NCBI RefSeq assembly: GCF_004614235.1
Contig: NZ_SPVH01000001.1
Span: forward strand, 186,001-250,000
From: Brevundimonas intermedia
GTDB taxonomy: Bacteria; Pseudomonadota; Alphaproteobacteria; Caulobacterales; Caulobacteraceae
DNA length: 64,000 nucleotides
Direction: 5' to 3'
Below the pieces are notes generated by a model, which did no database searches, was not told where the DNA came from, and was given only the letters and a program-made list of their open reading frames with translations. The translations under genes were made by a program, and so were the position numbers. Numbering within the stretch: position 1 is the first letter of the stretch; the number at the start of each line of letters is the position of its first letter. Positions 17,501-25,114 of this stretch are shown here, in pieces.

Positions 17501-18775
17501 TGGGACCTGTTCCTGGGCGGCGAACGCAGTCTGGCGGGTCAGGTCAACGGTCAGGCGACCCTGGCCGGCACCCTGAACGCGCCGCGCCTGAACGGTCGGT
17601 TCGACCTGAGCCAGGGCAGCTATCGCGAGAACGCCGTCGGCCTGGTGCTGGGCGACATGACCCTGCGGACCCGGTTCGACGACACGACGGCGCAGATCGA
17701 GACCTTCACGGCCAACGATGGCTCCGGCGGCACAGTGACCGGCCAAGGCCGCGTCGGCCTGCGTCAGGGATCGGGATCGAACGCGCAGCTGACGCTGAGC
17801 CGCTTCCGCGTCATCGACAACGACATCGCCGAAGCGCGCGCCTCTGGCCCGATCACCATCGTTCGCGGCGCGGACGGCAATATCCAGCTGGGCGGCCGGA
17901 TCGACATCGACGAGGCCAATATCCAGCCGGAACTCCCGGGCGCCACCGGCATCGTCTCCATGGATGTGGTCGAGATCAACCGGCCCGGCGGCGATCCGGA
18001 GGAGACCGAACAGAAGGCGCGCGGCCCGCAGATCGGCATGGACATCGCCCTGCGCTCGACCGGCGGCAAGGTGCGGGTCAACGGACGCGGCCTGAACGTG
18101 GTGCTGGACGTCAATGCGCGGGTGCGCGGCACGATCGCAAATCCGCAACTGACGGGCTCGGCCAATGTGGTGCGCGGCGACTATGAGTTCGCGGGTAAGC
18201 GGTTCGTGTTCGACGACACCGGCCGGGTGACGCTTTCCACCGATCCCAAACAGATCCGGTTGAACCTGGCGGCGACACGCGAGGATGCCGCCCTGACCGC
18301 CTCGATCAACGTCACCGGCACGGCGGCCGAACCGAAGATCGCCCTGACCTCGACCCCTTCCCTGCCGCAGGACGAAATACTGTCGCAGGTGCTGTTCGGG
18401 CGGTCGGCGTCGCAGCTGTCGGCCTTCGAGGCGGCGCAGCTGGCGGCGGGGGTCGCGGCCCTGGCGGGCGGCGGCGGGTTCGACGTGATCGGCAATCTGC
18501 GCGAACTGGCGGGTCTGGACCGGCTGTCCTTCGGCGGCGAGGCCTCTGCGGTCACGGTCGCGGGCGGTCGCTACATCACCGACGACGTCTATCTGGAGGT
18601 CATCGGCGGCGGCGAGAGCGGCGCGGCGGTCAAGGTCGAGTGGCAGCCCCGGCGCAACATCGCCGTCAGCTCGCAGTTCGGCGGTCAGGGCGACACCAGC
18701 CTGTCGATCCGCTGGCGCCACGAAAGCCGCGAGGCCGGCGACCGTCGTCCGAATCGCGGTCGTCGCACCCGCTGA
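14525..18775 (+). CDS. tamB: translocation and assembly module inner membrane protein TamB
   Basis: A 1416-aa AsmA-like protein. A Pro/Glu/Thr-rich cytoplasmic tail and a single N-terminal anchor (about residues 36-58) are followed by about 1300 residues of repetitive beta-structure, which should form a hydrophobic groove spanning the periplasm. The C-terminal DUF490 domain is recognisable from PQLTGSANVVRGDYEFAGKR and the SQVLFGRSASQLSAFEAAQLA block. Length is typical. The TTG start lies inside the tamA stop region (4-base overlap), so the two are coupled. Confidence 0.94.
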   Translation: MTDTPPEATPPEVTPEETPPTKAARPRKARRGWLKRIALITGAVIAGLLVLIAAALVGGRYYIASDGGREMVLQRLQDLKISRYGRLKVYGLKGDLLSDFTIDRVTLADSQGVWLEVNNLSMDWSYLALVGRSFHANDIKAETVRVLRRPVVEPPSGEPPSPQPISVRIDKFSANIELMEGFSKEYGRWSVSGNASLPRTGAKSATVNADSLNRPGDYLRLAATFGGKLEDTRLNLRANEVQGGPLAGALGYSPDQPFSAVAVLNADIVNARVQTGQFVPLIIQGHFGDKGSRVSGFADFSGSDLLEPFVTRVGRTARFGFAMVLTPDKASQGVAWKLISDNVQSEARGLIRNADRSSPDGITLNIQTASLSRLVGSDVAGPAAYSGLFKGDAETWSLNGQATLLNANVASYRATRIAGPLNVAVKNGRMDFDGDIRANGGSGEGIIGGLLGSAPRVQMQAARMKDGAILLEKVDLQGQGLSLNGSGSRNLLGGMSFRGNAQLTDASRVLPEARGAFGGPIRASSARTGAPWVLNFDGRGRNLTVGMSELDRLLGKTPRLQLAGKLNGGRIEVERGELTGAAGRAGAKGIIETAGNLRLALDWNARGPFAAGPVEIGGDMNGRGALTGTLSQPRVDLTAGFQQVTAGALTLNNADLTLSFRKGADASDGRIMVVSGSNYGPARASGNFFLGGKQIRLTDLDVDAGGVTAKGAVALSDNIPSSADLTFSARAGAFLASGEANGRVRLTNGGGSDSAILDVNGRNVRLAGQSWIIRTLDLDGRGTLNNLPFTLALDVGGPNPAQFNGTGVYSRQNTTHGLTLRGGGRVREVAFTTRSPASITLNGANRTAHLDLGVGGGVLLADLRQDARTVAVQADLTQVDLGSISPELRGSVTGQVAMRGAGSDLSGTANIALQNVRSIDAPRGLAVDGRVDATLAGDRLTIKATAVDEGAVQASADVVLPVEASAAPLRLAIARTREMSGRVSINGQIQPIWDLFLGGERSLAGQVNGQATLAGTLNAPRLNGRFDLSQGSYRENAVGLVLGDMTLRTRFDDTTAQIETFTANDGSGGTVTGQGRVGLRQGSGSNAQLTLSRFRVIDNDIAEARASGPITIVRGADGNIQLGGRIDIDEANIQPELPGATGIVSMDVVEINRPGGDPEETEQKARGPQIGMDIALRSTGGKVRVNGRGLNVVLDVNARVRGTIANPQLTGSANVVRGDYEFAGKRFVFDDTGRVTLSTDPKQIRLNLAATREDAALTASINVTGTAAEPKIALTSTPSLPQDEILSQVLFGRSASQLSAFEAAQLAAGVAALAGGGGFDVIGNLRELAGLDRLSFGGEASAVTVAGGRYITDDVYLEVIGGGESGAAVKVEWQPRRNIAVSSQFGGQGDTSLSIRWRHESREAGDRRPNRGRRTR

Positions 18776-18788
18776 GACGGCCCCGCAG

Positions 18789-19129
18789 CTAGAGAACCTC
18801 CAGCACCCGCTCCACCGGTCGGCCGATGACGGCGCCCTTTTCGGTTTCGACGATGGGGCGTTCGATCAGGATCGGCGGGCGATGGCGGCGGCCAGTATGG
18901 TTTCATCGTCGGCGCCTGAGTCCAGGAGGGCTTGGGCGTCCGCCTCCTTCCTGCGCAACAGGCCTGCCAGACCGACGCCGGTCCGGGTCGCCAATCGCTC
19001 CAGCGTCGCGCGGTCCCAGCCGGTCTTCAGATACTCGACCACCGTCGGCTCGACGCCCCGCTCGCGCAGCAGCGCCAGGGCGTTGCGAGATGTGCCGCAT
19101 TTCGGATTGTGGAAGATGACGGCGGTCAT
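18789..19129 (-). pseudogene. arsC: ArsC/Spx-family arsenate reductase, frameshifted
   Basis: The protein starts normally (FHNPKCGTSRNALALLRERG, with the redox Cys11) and reads through IARRS to a premature TGA at 18866-18868 after 87 aa. The remaining family sequence PILIERPIVETEKGAVIGRP continues in the next frame to a stop at 18789. Adding one C in the CCCGCCGATC run near 18870-18875 restores a 113-aa protein, the normal family length. It is either a recent one-base deletion or a sequencing error; the lost part includes the substrate-binding Arg. It abuts the upstream membrane gene. Confidence 0.8.
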
Positions 19130-19672
19130 TCAGGGCTCGTTGCGCAGGCGGTGGAGCAGCATGGCGCCCTGCAGGGACGCCACATAGATGACGGTGGAGA
19201 CGGCGGCCGCCGGCCAGGTGGTCAAGAGGATCCACAGCGGCAGTTCGGGGGCGGGCATCGACCCCAGCAGCCGCATGCCCATATTGGCCACCAGACTGTA
19301 GGCCATAAGGGCCAGCATGATGATCGGGATCGCGCGCGTCATCATCCGCCACTGAACCGCAGCCAAGGCCCCGTATAGGATCACGGAAAAGATCGCACCG
19401 AAGCCGATGGCGTAGGGCCAGATCACCTTCATGAACTCGCGCTGCATCGCGACCTCATCGGACGACAGGCCCATGCGGGTGTATTCGGCGCTCATCGCCG
19501 TGTCGAACCAGCCGGAGGTGAACATCCACCAGGTGGGAATCAGGCCGACAACCAGAGCAATTCCTAAGCCGATCACCATGGACCGCGCCGAGCGTTGCGC
19601 CTCGGCCATGCCGCGCGGCAAGATCAGCGGGTTCATGGCCCGAAGCCACAGATCGATCGTCGTGCGTGTCAT
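19130..19672 (-). CDS. four-span membrane protein, 180 aa
   Basis: Hydrophobic segments lie near residues 31-50, 84-108, 114-134 and 144-166. The order (N-terminal amphipathic NPLILPRGMAEAQRSARS, then spans with a large periplasmic or cytoplasmic loop) resembles the Yip1-domain membrane proteins, but I cannot confirm it. The stop codon directly precedes the arsC ATG, so both form one transcription unit. Function unknown. Confidence 0.65.
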   Translation of the reverse strand: MTRTTIDLWLRAMNPLILPRGMAEAQRSARSMVIGLGIALVVGLIPTWWMFTSGWFDTAMSAEYTRMGLSSDEVAMQREFMKVIWPYAIGFGAIFSVILYGALAAVQWRMMTRAIPIIMLALMAYSLVANMGMRLLGSMPAPELPLWILLTTWPAAAVSTVIYVASLQGAMLLHRLRNEP

Positions 19673-19768
19673 GTCGCGTCCCTGTTCGGGTGGAAACTAG
19701 CGGTGATCGGCGACGACTTACAGGCCCCGACCTTCACCTTTGCAGTCGGGGCGTCTAGGGTCCGGCCG

Positions 19769-21019
19769 ATGCGGATTCTGACCTCTGACCAGGCCGTCCT
19801 CGACCACGTCGCCGCGCGACGCGAGGCCATCATCGGGCGCACCATCGACTGGGCCAACATCAACTCCGGCAGCCGCAACGCCGCCGGACTGAACGCCGTG
19901 CTGGATGCGCTGGAAGGGGCGGCGAAAGCCCTGCCCGCCACAGTCGAGCGTATCGCGACGCAAGGTTCGACCAGCGTCGGCGACGACGGTTCGGTGCGGG
20001 CAGAGGCCCATGCCGACGCCCTGAAGATCACCGCCCGGCCCGATGCGCCGATCCAGGTCGTCCTGACCGGCCACTACGACACCGTCTTCCCCGCCGACAG
20101 TCGGTTCCAGACGGTGACGACCCGCGCGGACGGCGCCCTGAATGGTCCCGGCGTGGCGGACATGAAGGGGGGGATCAGCGTGTTGCTGGCCGCGCTGGAG
20201 GCGTTCGAGACCCATCCCGACCGGCACGGCGTCGGCTGGACCGTGCTGCTGAGCCCCGACGAGGAGATCGGCTCGCCGGCCTCCGCGCCCCTGCTGGCTG
20301 AACTGGGCGCGCGGGGCCATGTCGGCCTGACCTATGAGCCGGCGCTGGCGGACGGGACGCTGGCGGGAGCGCGCAAGGGCAGCGGCAACTATCATCTGAT
20401 CGTGACCGGCAAGGCCGCCCACGCCGGTCGCGCCTTCGAAGAAGGCCGCAATGCGGTGGCGGGCGCTGCGATCATCGCCGCCGCCCTGCACGGGCTTAAC
20501 GGTCAACATGAAGGCGTCACCGTCAATGTGGCCAAGATCTCAGGCGGGGGCGCGCTGAACGTCGTCGCCGACAACGCAGTGGTCCGCTTCAACGTGCGCG
20601 TGCCGGACAAGGCCGCCGCCGACTGGATCGACGCCTCGGTCCGCGCCATCGCCGCCGCGCCACCGTTCGAGGGGCTGACCCTGGACCTGCACGGCGGCTT
20701 CACCCGTGCGCCCAAGCCGATGGACGCCGCCCAGACCGCCCTGTTCGAGGCGGTGAAGGAAGCCGGCGCCCTGCTGGGCCAGCCCATCGCCTGGAAGCCG
20801 TCAGGCGGGGTGTGCGAGGGCAACAATCTGCACGCCGCCGGCCTGCCCAACATCGACACCCTGGGGGTGCGAGGCGGCGACATCCATTCGGACCAGGAGT
20901 TCGCCTGGCCCGACAGCTTCGTCGAACGCGCCCAGCTGAGCGCCCTGATCCTTTGCAAGATCGCGTCGGGCGAGATCGACGCGGCCAAACTGAAATCCCT
21001 GCGGATGGAAACCCTGTAG
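19769..21019 (+). CDS. M20 family metallohydrolase in the arginine succinyltransferase cluster
   Basis: A 416-aa zinc peptidase-fold protein of the ArgE/DapE/CPG2 type. Metal ligands can be traced: GHYDT (H-x-D), GVADMKGG (bridging Asp), PDEEIGSPAS (base Glu plus ligand), TYEPA (Glu) and DIHSDQEF (last His). ATG 19769 was chosen because it starts the conserved domain; the upstream open frame is not conserved-looking. It sits two bases before astA in the AST operon, where no astE is seen, so it is a candidate succinylglutamate desuccinylase by non-orthologous replacement. That role is inference. Confidence 0.87.
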   Translation: MRILTSDQAVLDHVAARREAIIGRTIDWANINSGSRNAAGLNAVLDALEGAAKALPATVERIATQGSTSVGDDGSVRAEAHADALKITARPDAPIQVVLTGHYDTVFPADSRFQTVTTRADGALNGPGVADMKGGISVLLAALEAFETHPDRHGVGWTVLLSPDEEIGSPASAPLLAELGARGHVGLTYEPALADGTLAGARKGSGNYHLIVTGKAAHAGRAFEEGRNAVAGAAIIAAALHGLNGQHEGVTVNVAKISGGGALNVVADNAVVRFNVRVPDKAAADWIDASVRAIAAAPPFEGLTLDLHGGFTRAPKPMDAAQTALFEAVKEAGALLGQPIAWKPSGGVCEGNNLHAAGLPNIDTLGVRGGDIHSDQEFAWPDSFVERAQLSALILCKIASGEIDAAKLKSLRMETL

Positions 21020-21020
21020 A

Positions 21021-22028
21021 ATGCTCGTCGTCCGTCCCGCCGGCCCTGCCGATCTCGATCATCTGCTGGAGCTGGCCATCCTGTCCGGTCCCGGCTTCAC
21101 CAGCCTGCCCGAAGACCCCGACGCACTGTCCGACCGGCTGGAGCTGAGCCAGGCCAGTTTCCGGGGCGGGGTCACGCCGCAGGAGGCCTGGTACACATTG
21201 ATGCTGGAAGACGGCGACACCGGCGACATCGACGGGGTCGGATCGGTCAAGGCGACGGTGGGGCTGAAGCGGCCTTTCTTCTCGTTCCGGGTGGTCCACA
21301 ATACGGCGTCGTCGCCGTCGCTGGGGGTCAAGCTGGATCACCAGACCCTGGTGCTGGTCAATGAATGCACCGGCTGGACGGAGGTCGGCTCGCTGTTCCT
21401 TAAGGCGGATCGGCGCAAGGGCGGCGCGGGGCGTCTGCTCAGCCAGTCGCGCTACATGCTGATCGGCGCCCAGCCCGAACTGTTCGCCGAGAATGTGCTG
21501 GCCGAGTTGCGCGGGGTGTTCACGCCCGACGGCGCCTGTCCGTTCTGGGACCATGTGGCGCACAAATTCTTCCCGATGGAGTTCGACCACGCCGACCGGA
21601 TGAGCGGTTCGACCGACAAGCAGTTCATCCTGGACCTGGCCCCGCGCCACCCGATCTATACCGAGCTGCTGCCCGAACCGGCGCGCGCGGTGATCGGCAA
21701 GGTGCATCCGCAAGGGGTGCCGGCCATGGCCCTGCTGGAAAGCGAAGGGTTTCGGCCCAACGGCCTGGTGGACATCTTCGATGCCGGACCGACCGTGTCG
21801 TGCGGGCGCGACAATATCCGCACCGTGCGCGATGCCCGCCGCCTGACGGTCGAGATCGTCGGGTCGGTCGAGGCCGAACTGCCGGCCCTGATCTCGACCG
21901 ACAGCATCGCCGCCTTCCGCGCCGTCCGCGCCAAGGCGGACATCGAGGGCGACACCGTGCGCCTGACCGCCGAAACCGCCGCCGCGCTGAAGATCAAGGC
22001 CGGCGCCACTGTCCGCGTGAAATCATGA
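21021..22028 (+). CDS. astA: arginine N-succinyltransferase
   Basis: A 335-aa GNAT-fold enzyme that transfers succinate from succinyl-CoA to the alpha-amino group of arginine, the first step of the AST pathway. VVRPAGPADLDHLLELA opens the family; FSFRVVHNTASSPSLGVK, TGWTEVGSLFLKADRRKGG and LRGVFTPDGACPFWDHVAHKFF are specific AstA blocks. Length matches the family. Its ATG follows the M20 gene by one base. A palindromic repeat separates it from astD. Confidence 0.95.
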   Translation: MLVVRPAGPADLDHLLELAILSGPGFTSLPEDPDALSDRLELSQASFRGGVTPQEAWYTLMLEDGDTGDIDGVGSVKATVGLKRPFFSFRVVHNTASSPSLGVKLDHQTLVLVNECTGWTEVGSLFLKADRRKGGAGRLLSQSRYMLIGAQPELFAENVLAELRGVFTPDGACPFWDHVAHKFFPMEFDHADRMSGSTDKQFILDLAPRHPIYTELLPEPARAVIGKVHPQGVPAMALLESEGFRPNGLVDIFDAGPTVSCGRDNIRTVRDARRLTVEIVGSVEAELPALISTDSIAAFRAVRAKADIEGDTVRLTAETAAALKIKAGATVRVKS

Positions 22029-22044
22029 CCGTCGCGCGCACATT

Positions 22045-22199
22045 CCTTCTCCCCTCGGGGGAGAAGGTGGGCGGCGAAGCCGCTCGGATGAGGGGGCTGG
22101 TTCAGCAGTTCCTCGCGTCAAACATCGACCCCGCATCTGGCAACCCCCTCATCCGTCTCGCTCCGCGAGCCACCTTCTCCCCCGAGGGGAGAAGGGGAG
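22045..22199. repeat. intergenic palindromic repeat between astA and astD
   Basis: A 155-bp imperfect inverted repeat. The left arm CCTTCTCCCCTCGGGGGAGA (AGGTG...GATGAGGGGG) is matched by the right arm CCCCTCATCC...CACCTTCTCCCCCGAGGGGA. It belongs to the same family as the element at 32628. Its purine-rich right end (AAGGGGAG, 22192-22199) lies 7 bases before the astD ATG and probably serves as the Shine-Dalgarno. Confidence 0.9.
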
Positions 22200-22206
22200 T
22201 GCAATC

Positions 22207-23625
22207 ATGACCCTGTTCAAATCCATCGACCCCGCCACCGAAGCCACCAACTGGGAAGGCGAGGCCGCCAGTCCGGCGCAGGTGCAGTCCGCCGTGGACG
22301 CCGCCCGCGCCGCCTTCCCCGACTGGGCCGACCGTCCGCGCCAGGACCGGATCGACGCGGTCAAACGCTATCAGGCCGTGCTGAAGGAACGCGCGCCCCA
22401 GATCGCCGAGGCCATCGCGCGCGAGACCGGCAAGCCTCTGTGGGAGACCAAGACCGAGGCCGCCGCCATGATCGGCAAGGTGGACATCTCGATCCGCGCC
22501 TATGACGAACGCACCGGCGAACGCTCCAGCGACACCGCCTTCGGCCGCGCGACCCTGCGTCACCGTCCGCACGGGGTGGCGGCTGTGCTTGGCCCGTTTA
22601 ACTTCCCCGGCCACCTGCCCAACGGCCACATCGTCCCGGCGCTGCTGGCGGGCGACACCGTGGTGTTCAAGCCGTCGGAAGAGACGCCTCTGGTCGGTCA
22701 GGTGATGGCCGAGGCTTTCGCCGCCGCCGACCTGCCGACCGGCGTGGTCAATGTGGTTCAGGGCGGACGCGAGACCGGCGCAGCTCTGCTGGACGCCGGG
22801 ATCGACGCCCTGATGTTCACGGGGTCCGGCGCGGCCGGCGCGCACTTCCGCAGGAAGTTCGCCGACGATCCCCACGTCATCCTGGCGCTGGAGCTGGGCG
22901 GCAATAATCCGTTGGTCGTCTGGGACGCGGCGGATGCCGAGGCCGTGGCCGGGATCGCGGTTCAGTCGGCTTTCATCACCACTGGCCAGCGCTGCTCGTG
23001 TGCGCGTCGCCTGATCGTGCCTGAAGGGCCGCAGGGCGACGCCATCATAGAAGCCATCGCCGCCCTGTCCGACCGGCTGGTGTTCGGCCCGTGGGACAGC
23101 GATCCCGAACCCTACGCCGGGCCGCTGATCTCGGCCCGCGCGGCCGAGGCGGCGCTGAAGGCCTTGCAGGACCGGATCGACAGGGGGGCCAGGGTCATCC
23201 GCGCCTCGGGTTCCGTCGCCAACCTGCCCGGCGCCTTCGTCAAACCGGCCATCATCGACGTGACCGGGATCGACGTGCCGGACGAGGAGATATTCGCCCC
23301 CTTCCTGTCGGTGACGCGCGTTGCGACCTTCGACGCGGCGATCCAGGCGGCGAATGCGACCCGATACGGCCTGTCCGCCGGTCTGGTCAGCGACGACCCG
23401 GCCAACTGGGACCACTTCATCCGCCGCATCCGCGCGGGCGTGGTCAACTTCAACCGCCCGACGACGGGGGCGGCGGGCGACATGCCGTTCGGGGGTCTGG
23501 GGGCCAGCGGCAATCACCGGCCCAGCGCCTACTATGCGGCGGACTATTGCGCCTACCCGGTGGCGACCTTCGAGGCCAATGCGGTCGCCAACATCGAGGG
23601 CGAGATCAAGGGATTGAGGGCGTGA
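22207..23625 (+). CDS. astD: succinylglutamate semialdehyde dehydrogenase
   Basis: A 472-aa aldehyde dehydrogenase of the AST pathway. GPFNFPGHLPNGHIVPALLA, VFKPSEETPLVGQ and the ELGGNNPLVVWD segment (general base Glu) precede the active-site Cys in TTGQRCSCARRL. The NFNRPTTGAAGDMPFGGLGASGN-like end is specific to AstD. It oxidises N-succinylglutamate 5-semialdehyde with NAD. Palindromic repeats lie on both sides; the one upstream provides the ribosome binding site. Confidence 0.95.
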   Translation: MTLFKSIDPATEATNWEGEAASPAQVQSAVDAARAAFPDWADRPRQDRIDAVKRYQAVLKERAPQIAEAIARETGKPLWETKTEAAAMIGKVDISIRAYDERTGERSSDTAFGRATLRHRPHGVAAVLGPFNFPGHLPNGHIVPALLAGDTVVFKPSEETPLVGQVMAEAFAAADLPTGVVNVVQGGRETGAALLDAGIDALMFTGSGAAGAHFRRKFADDPHVILALELGGNNPLVVWDAADAEAVAGIAVQSAFITTGQRCSCARRLIVPEGPQGDAIIEAIAALSDRLVFGPWDSDPEPYAGPLISARAAEAALKALQDRIDRGARVIRASGSVANLPGAFVKPAIIDVTGIDVPDEEIFAPFLSVTRVATFDAAIQAANATRYGLSAGLVSDDPANWDHFIRRIRAGVVNFNRPTTGAAGDMPFGGLGASGNHRPSAYYAADYCAYPVATFEANAVANIEGEIKGLRA

Positions 23626-23636
23626 GAGTGCGCGAT

Positions 23637-23776
23637 GCCTCTCCCTCCCCTTTATGGGGAGGGACGATCGCGCAGCGATCAGGGTGGGGTACGACGAGGC
23701 CTGCACGACTTCATACTTCCCCACCCCGGCTCCGCTGCCGCGTCGCCGCCCCTCCCCATGAAGGGGAGGGAGAGCC
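23637..23776. repeat. intergenic palindromic repeat between astD and astB
   Basis: A 140-bp inverted repeat of a different family from that at 22045. The arms are CTCCCTCCCCTTTATGGGGA with GATCAGGGTGGGG, and CCCCACCCCGGCTCC with CCCCTCCCCATGAAGGGGA. The last bases (GGGGAGGGAGAG) form the likely Shine-Dalgarno of astB, whose start codon follows directly. Confidence 0.88.
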
Positions 23777-25114
23777 TTGGTGAAAGCCGTCGAAGCCAAT
23801 GCCGACGGCCTGATCGGGCCGACGCACTCCTACGCCGGTCTGTCGCCGGGCAATCTGGCGTCAAGCCTGAACAAGGGCGAGGCGTCGAATCCGCGGGCGG
23901 CGGTGCTGCAGGGGCTCGACAAGATGAAGACCCTGGCGGACCTGGGTCTGCCCCAGTTCGTCCTGCCCCCGCACGAACGGCCGAACATCCCCTTCTTGCG
24001 GACGCTGGGATTCACGGGATCGGACGCCCAGGTGCTGGAACGGGCGTGGAAGGATGCGCCCAGCTTCGCCGCCGCCGCCTGTTCGGCCTCGCCCATGTGG
24101 GCCGCCAACGCCGCGACGGTGACGCCCAGCGCGGACGCGGCAGATGGCCGGGTGCATTTCACCCCCGCCAACCTGATCACCAACCTGCACCGATCGCTGG
24201 AACACCAGCAGACGAAGCGGGCGCTGGGCGCCCTGTTCCCCGACACGCCGCGGTTCGCCGTTCACGACGCCCTGCCCCCGGTCGCGCACCTGGCCGACGA
24301 GGGCGCCGCCAACCATGTGCGCCTGTGCGCTGAGCATGGGGCGCCGGGCATCAACCTGCTGGTCTGGGGCCGCGAGGCGTTCGAGCCTTGGGACGGTCCC
24401 TATCCTGCGCGTCAGACGCGCGAGGCGTCGCAGGCTATCGCGCGTCGCCATGAGGCGTCGGGCGTGGTCCTGGCTCAGCAATCCAAGGCCGCAATCGCCG
24501 GCGGGACCTTCCACAACGATGTGGTCTGCGTCGGGGCGCTGGAGACCCTGTTCTTCCACGACCTGGCGTTCGAGGACACGGCGGGAACACAGGACGCCAT
24601 CCGCCGTGCGGCGGACGGTCTGTTCGAACCGATCTTCGTCGAGGTCTCGTCCGCCGACCTGCCGCTGGCCGACGCCATCAGCAGCTATCTGTTCAACTCC
24701 ATGCTGATCCAGATTCCGGGCGAGGATCGCCTGACCCTGATCTGCCCGACCGAGACCCGCGACAACCCGCGCAGCCATGCGGTGGCGCAATCCCTAGCCG
24801 CCTCCAACCGCCCCATCGGTCGGGTGGAGTATGTCGATGTGCGCCAGTCGATGCGCAACGGCGGCGGGCCGGCGTGTCTTCGTCTGCGGGTCGTGCTGAA
24901 CGCGGCGGAGTTGGCGGCGACGAATCCGGCCATGCGGCTGACGGACGCCCTGCACGCCGACCTCTCAGCCTGGGCCAACCGTTGGTATCGCGACGAACTG
25001 CGGCCCGCCGATCTGGCCGATCCAGCCCTGCTGGACGAGACGCGCGGGGCGTTGGACGACCTGACAAATATTCTGAAGCTTGGGGGGAGCTTCTATCCGT
25101 TCCAGGGCGTTTGA
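23777..25114 (+). CDS. astB: N-succinylarginine dihydrolase
   Basis: A 445-aa amidinotransferase-fold enzyme that turns N-succinylarginine into N-succinylornithine, ammonia and CO2. The sequence opens EANADGLIGPTHSYAGLSPG; TFHNDVVCVGALETLFFHDL carries the catalytic His and SMRNGGGPACLRLRVVL the catalytic Cys. Start is TTG 23777 or, three bases later, GTG 23780; both read from the purine-rich end of the repeat. Its stop overlaps the ATG of the permease gene by one base. Confidence 0.95.
   Translation: MVKAVEANADGLIGPTHSYAGLSPGNLASSLNKGEASNPRAAVLQGLDKMKTLADLGLPQFVLPPHERPNIPFLRTLGFTGSDAQVLERAWKDAPSFAAAACSASPMWAANAATVTPSADAADGRVHFTPANLITNLHRSLEHQQTKRALGALFPDTPRFAVHDALPPVAHLADEGAANHVRLCAEHGAPGINLLVWGREAFEPWDGPYPARQTREASQAIARRHEASGVVLAQQSKAAIAGGTFHNDVVCVGALETLFFHDLAFEDTAGTQDAIRRAADGLFEPIFVEVSSADLPLADAISSYLFNSMLIQIPGEDRLTLICPTETRDNPRSHAVAQSLAASNRPIGRVEYVDVRQSMRNGGGPACLRLRVVLNAAELAATNPAMRLTDALHADLSAWANRWYRDELRPADLADPALLDETRGALDDLTNILKLGGSFYPFQGV

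Noticed and set aside
16043-18721. An 892-codon minus-strand open frame opposite tamB
   Set aside because: Antisense shadow of the repetitive tamB gene; composition (Arg/Gln/Ala/Asp) is typical of reversed high-GC coding DNA.
22045-23776. CRISPR array
   Set aside because: The repeats are two different long palindromes, one copy each, without regular spacers; no cas genes are nearby.
22102-23799. A 565-codon minus-strand open frame opposite astD
   Set aside because: It spans astD and both flanking repeats; no conserved motif, and the AstD family match on the plus strand is unambiguous.
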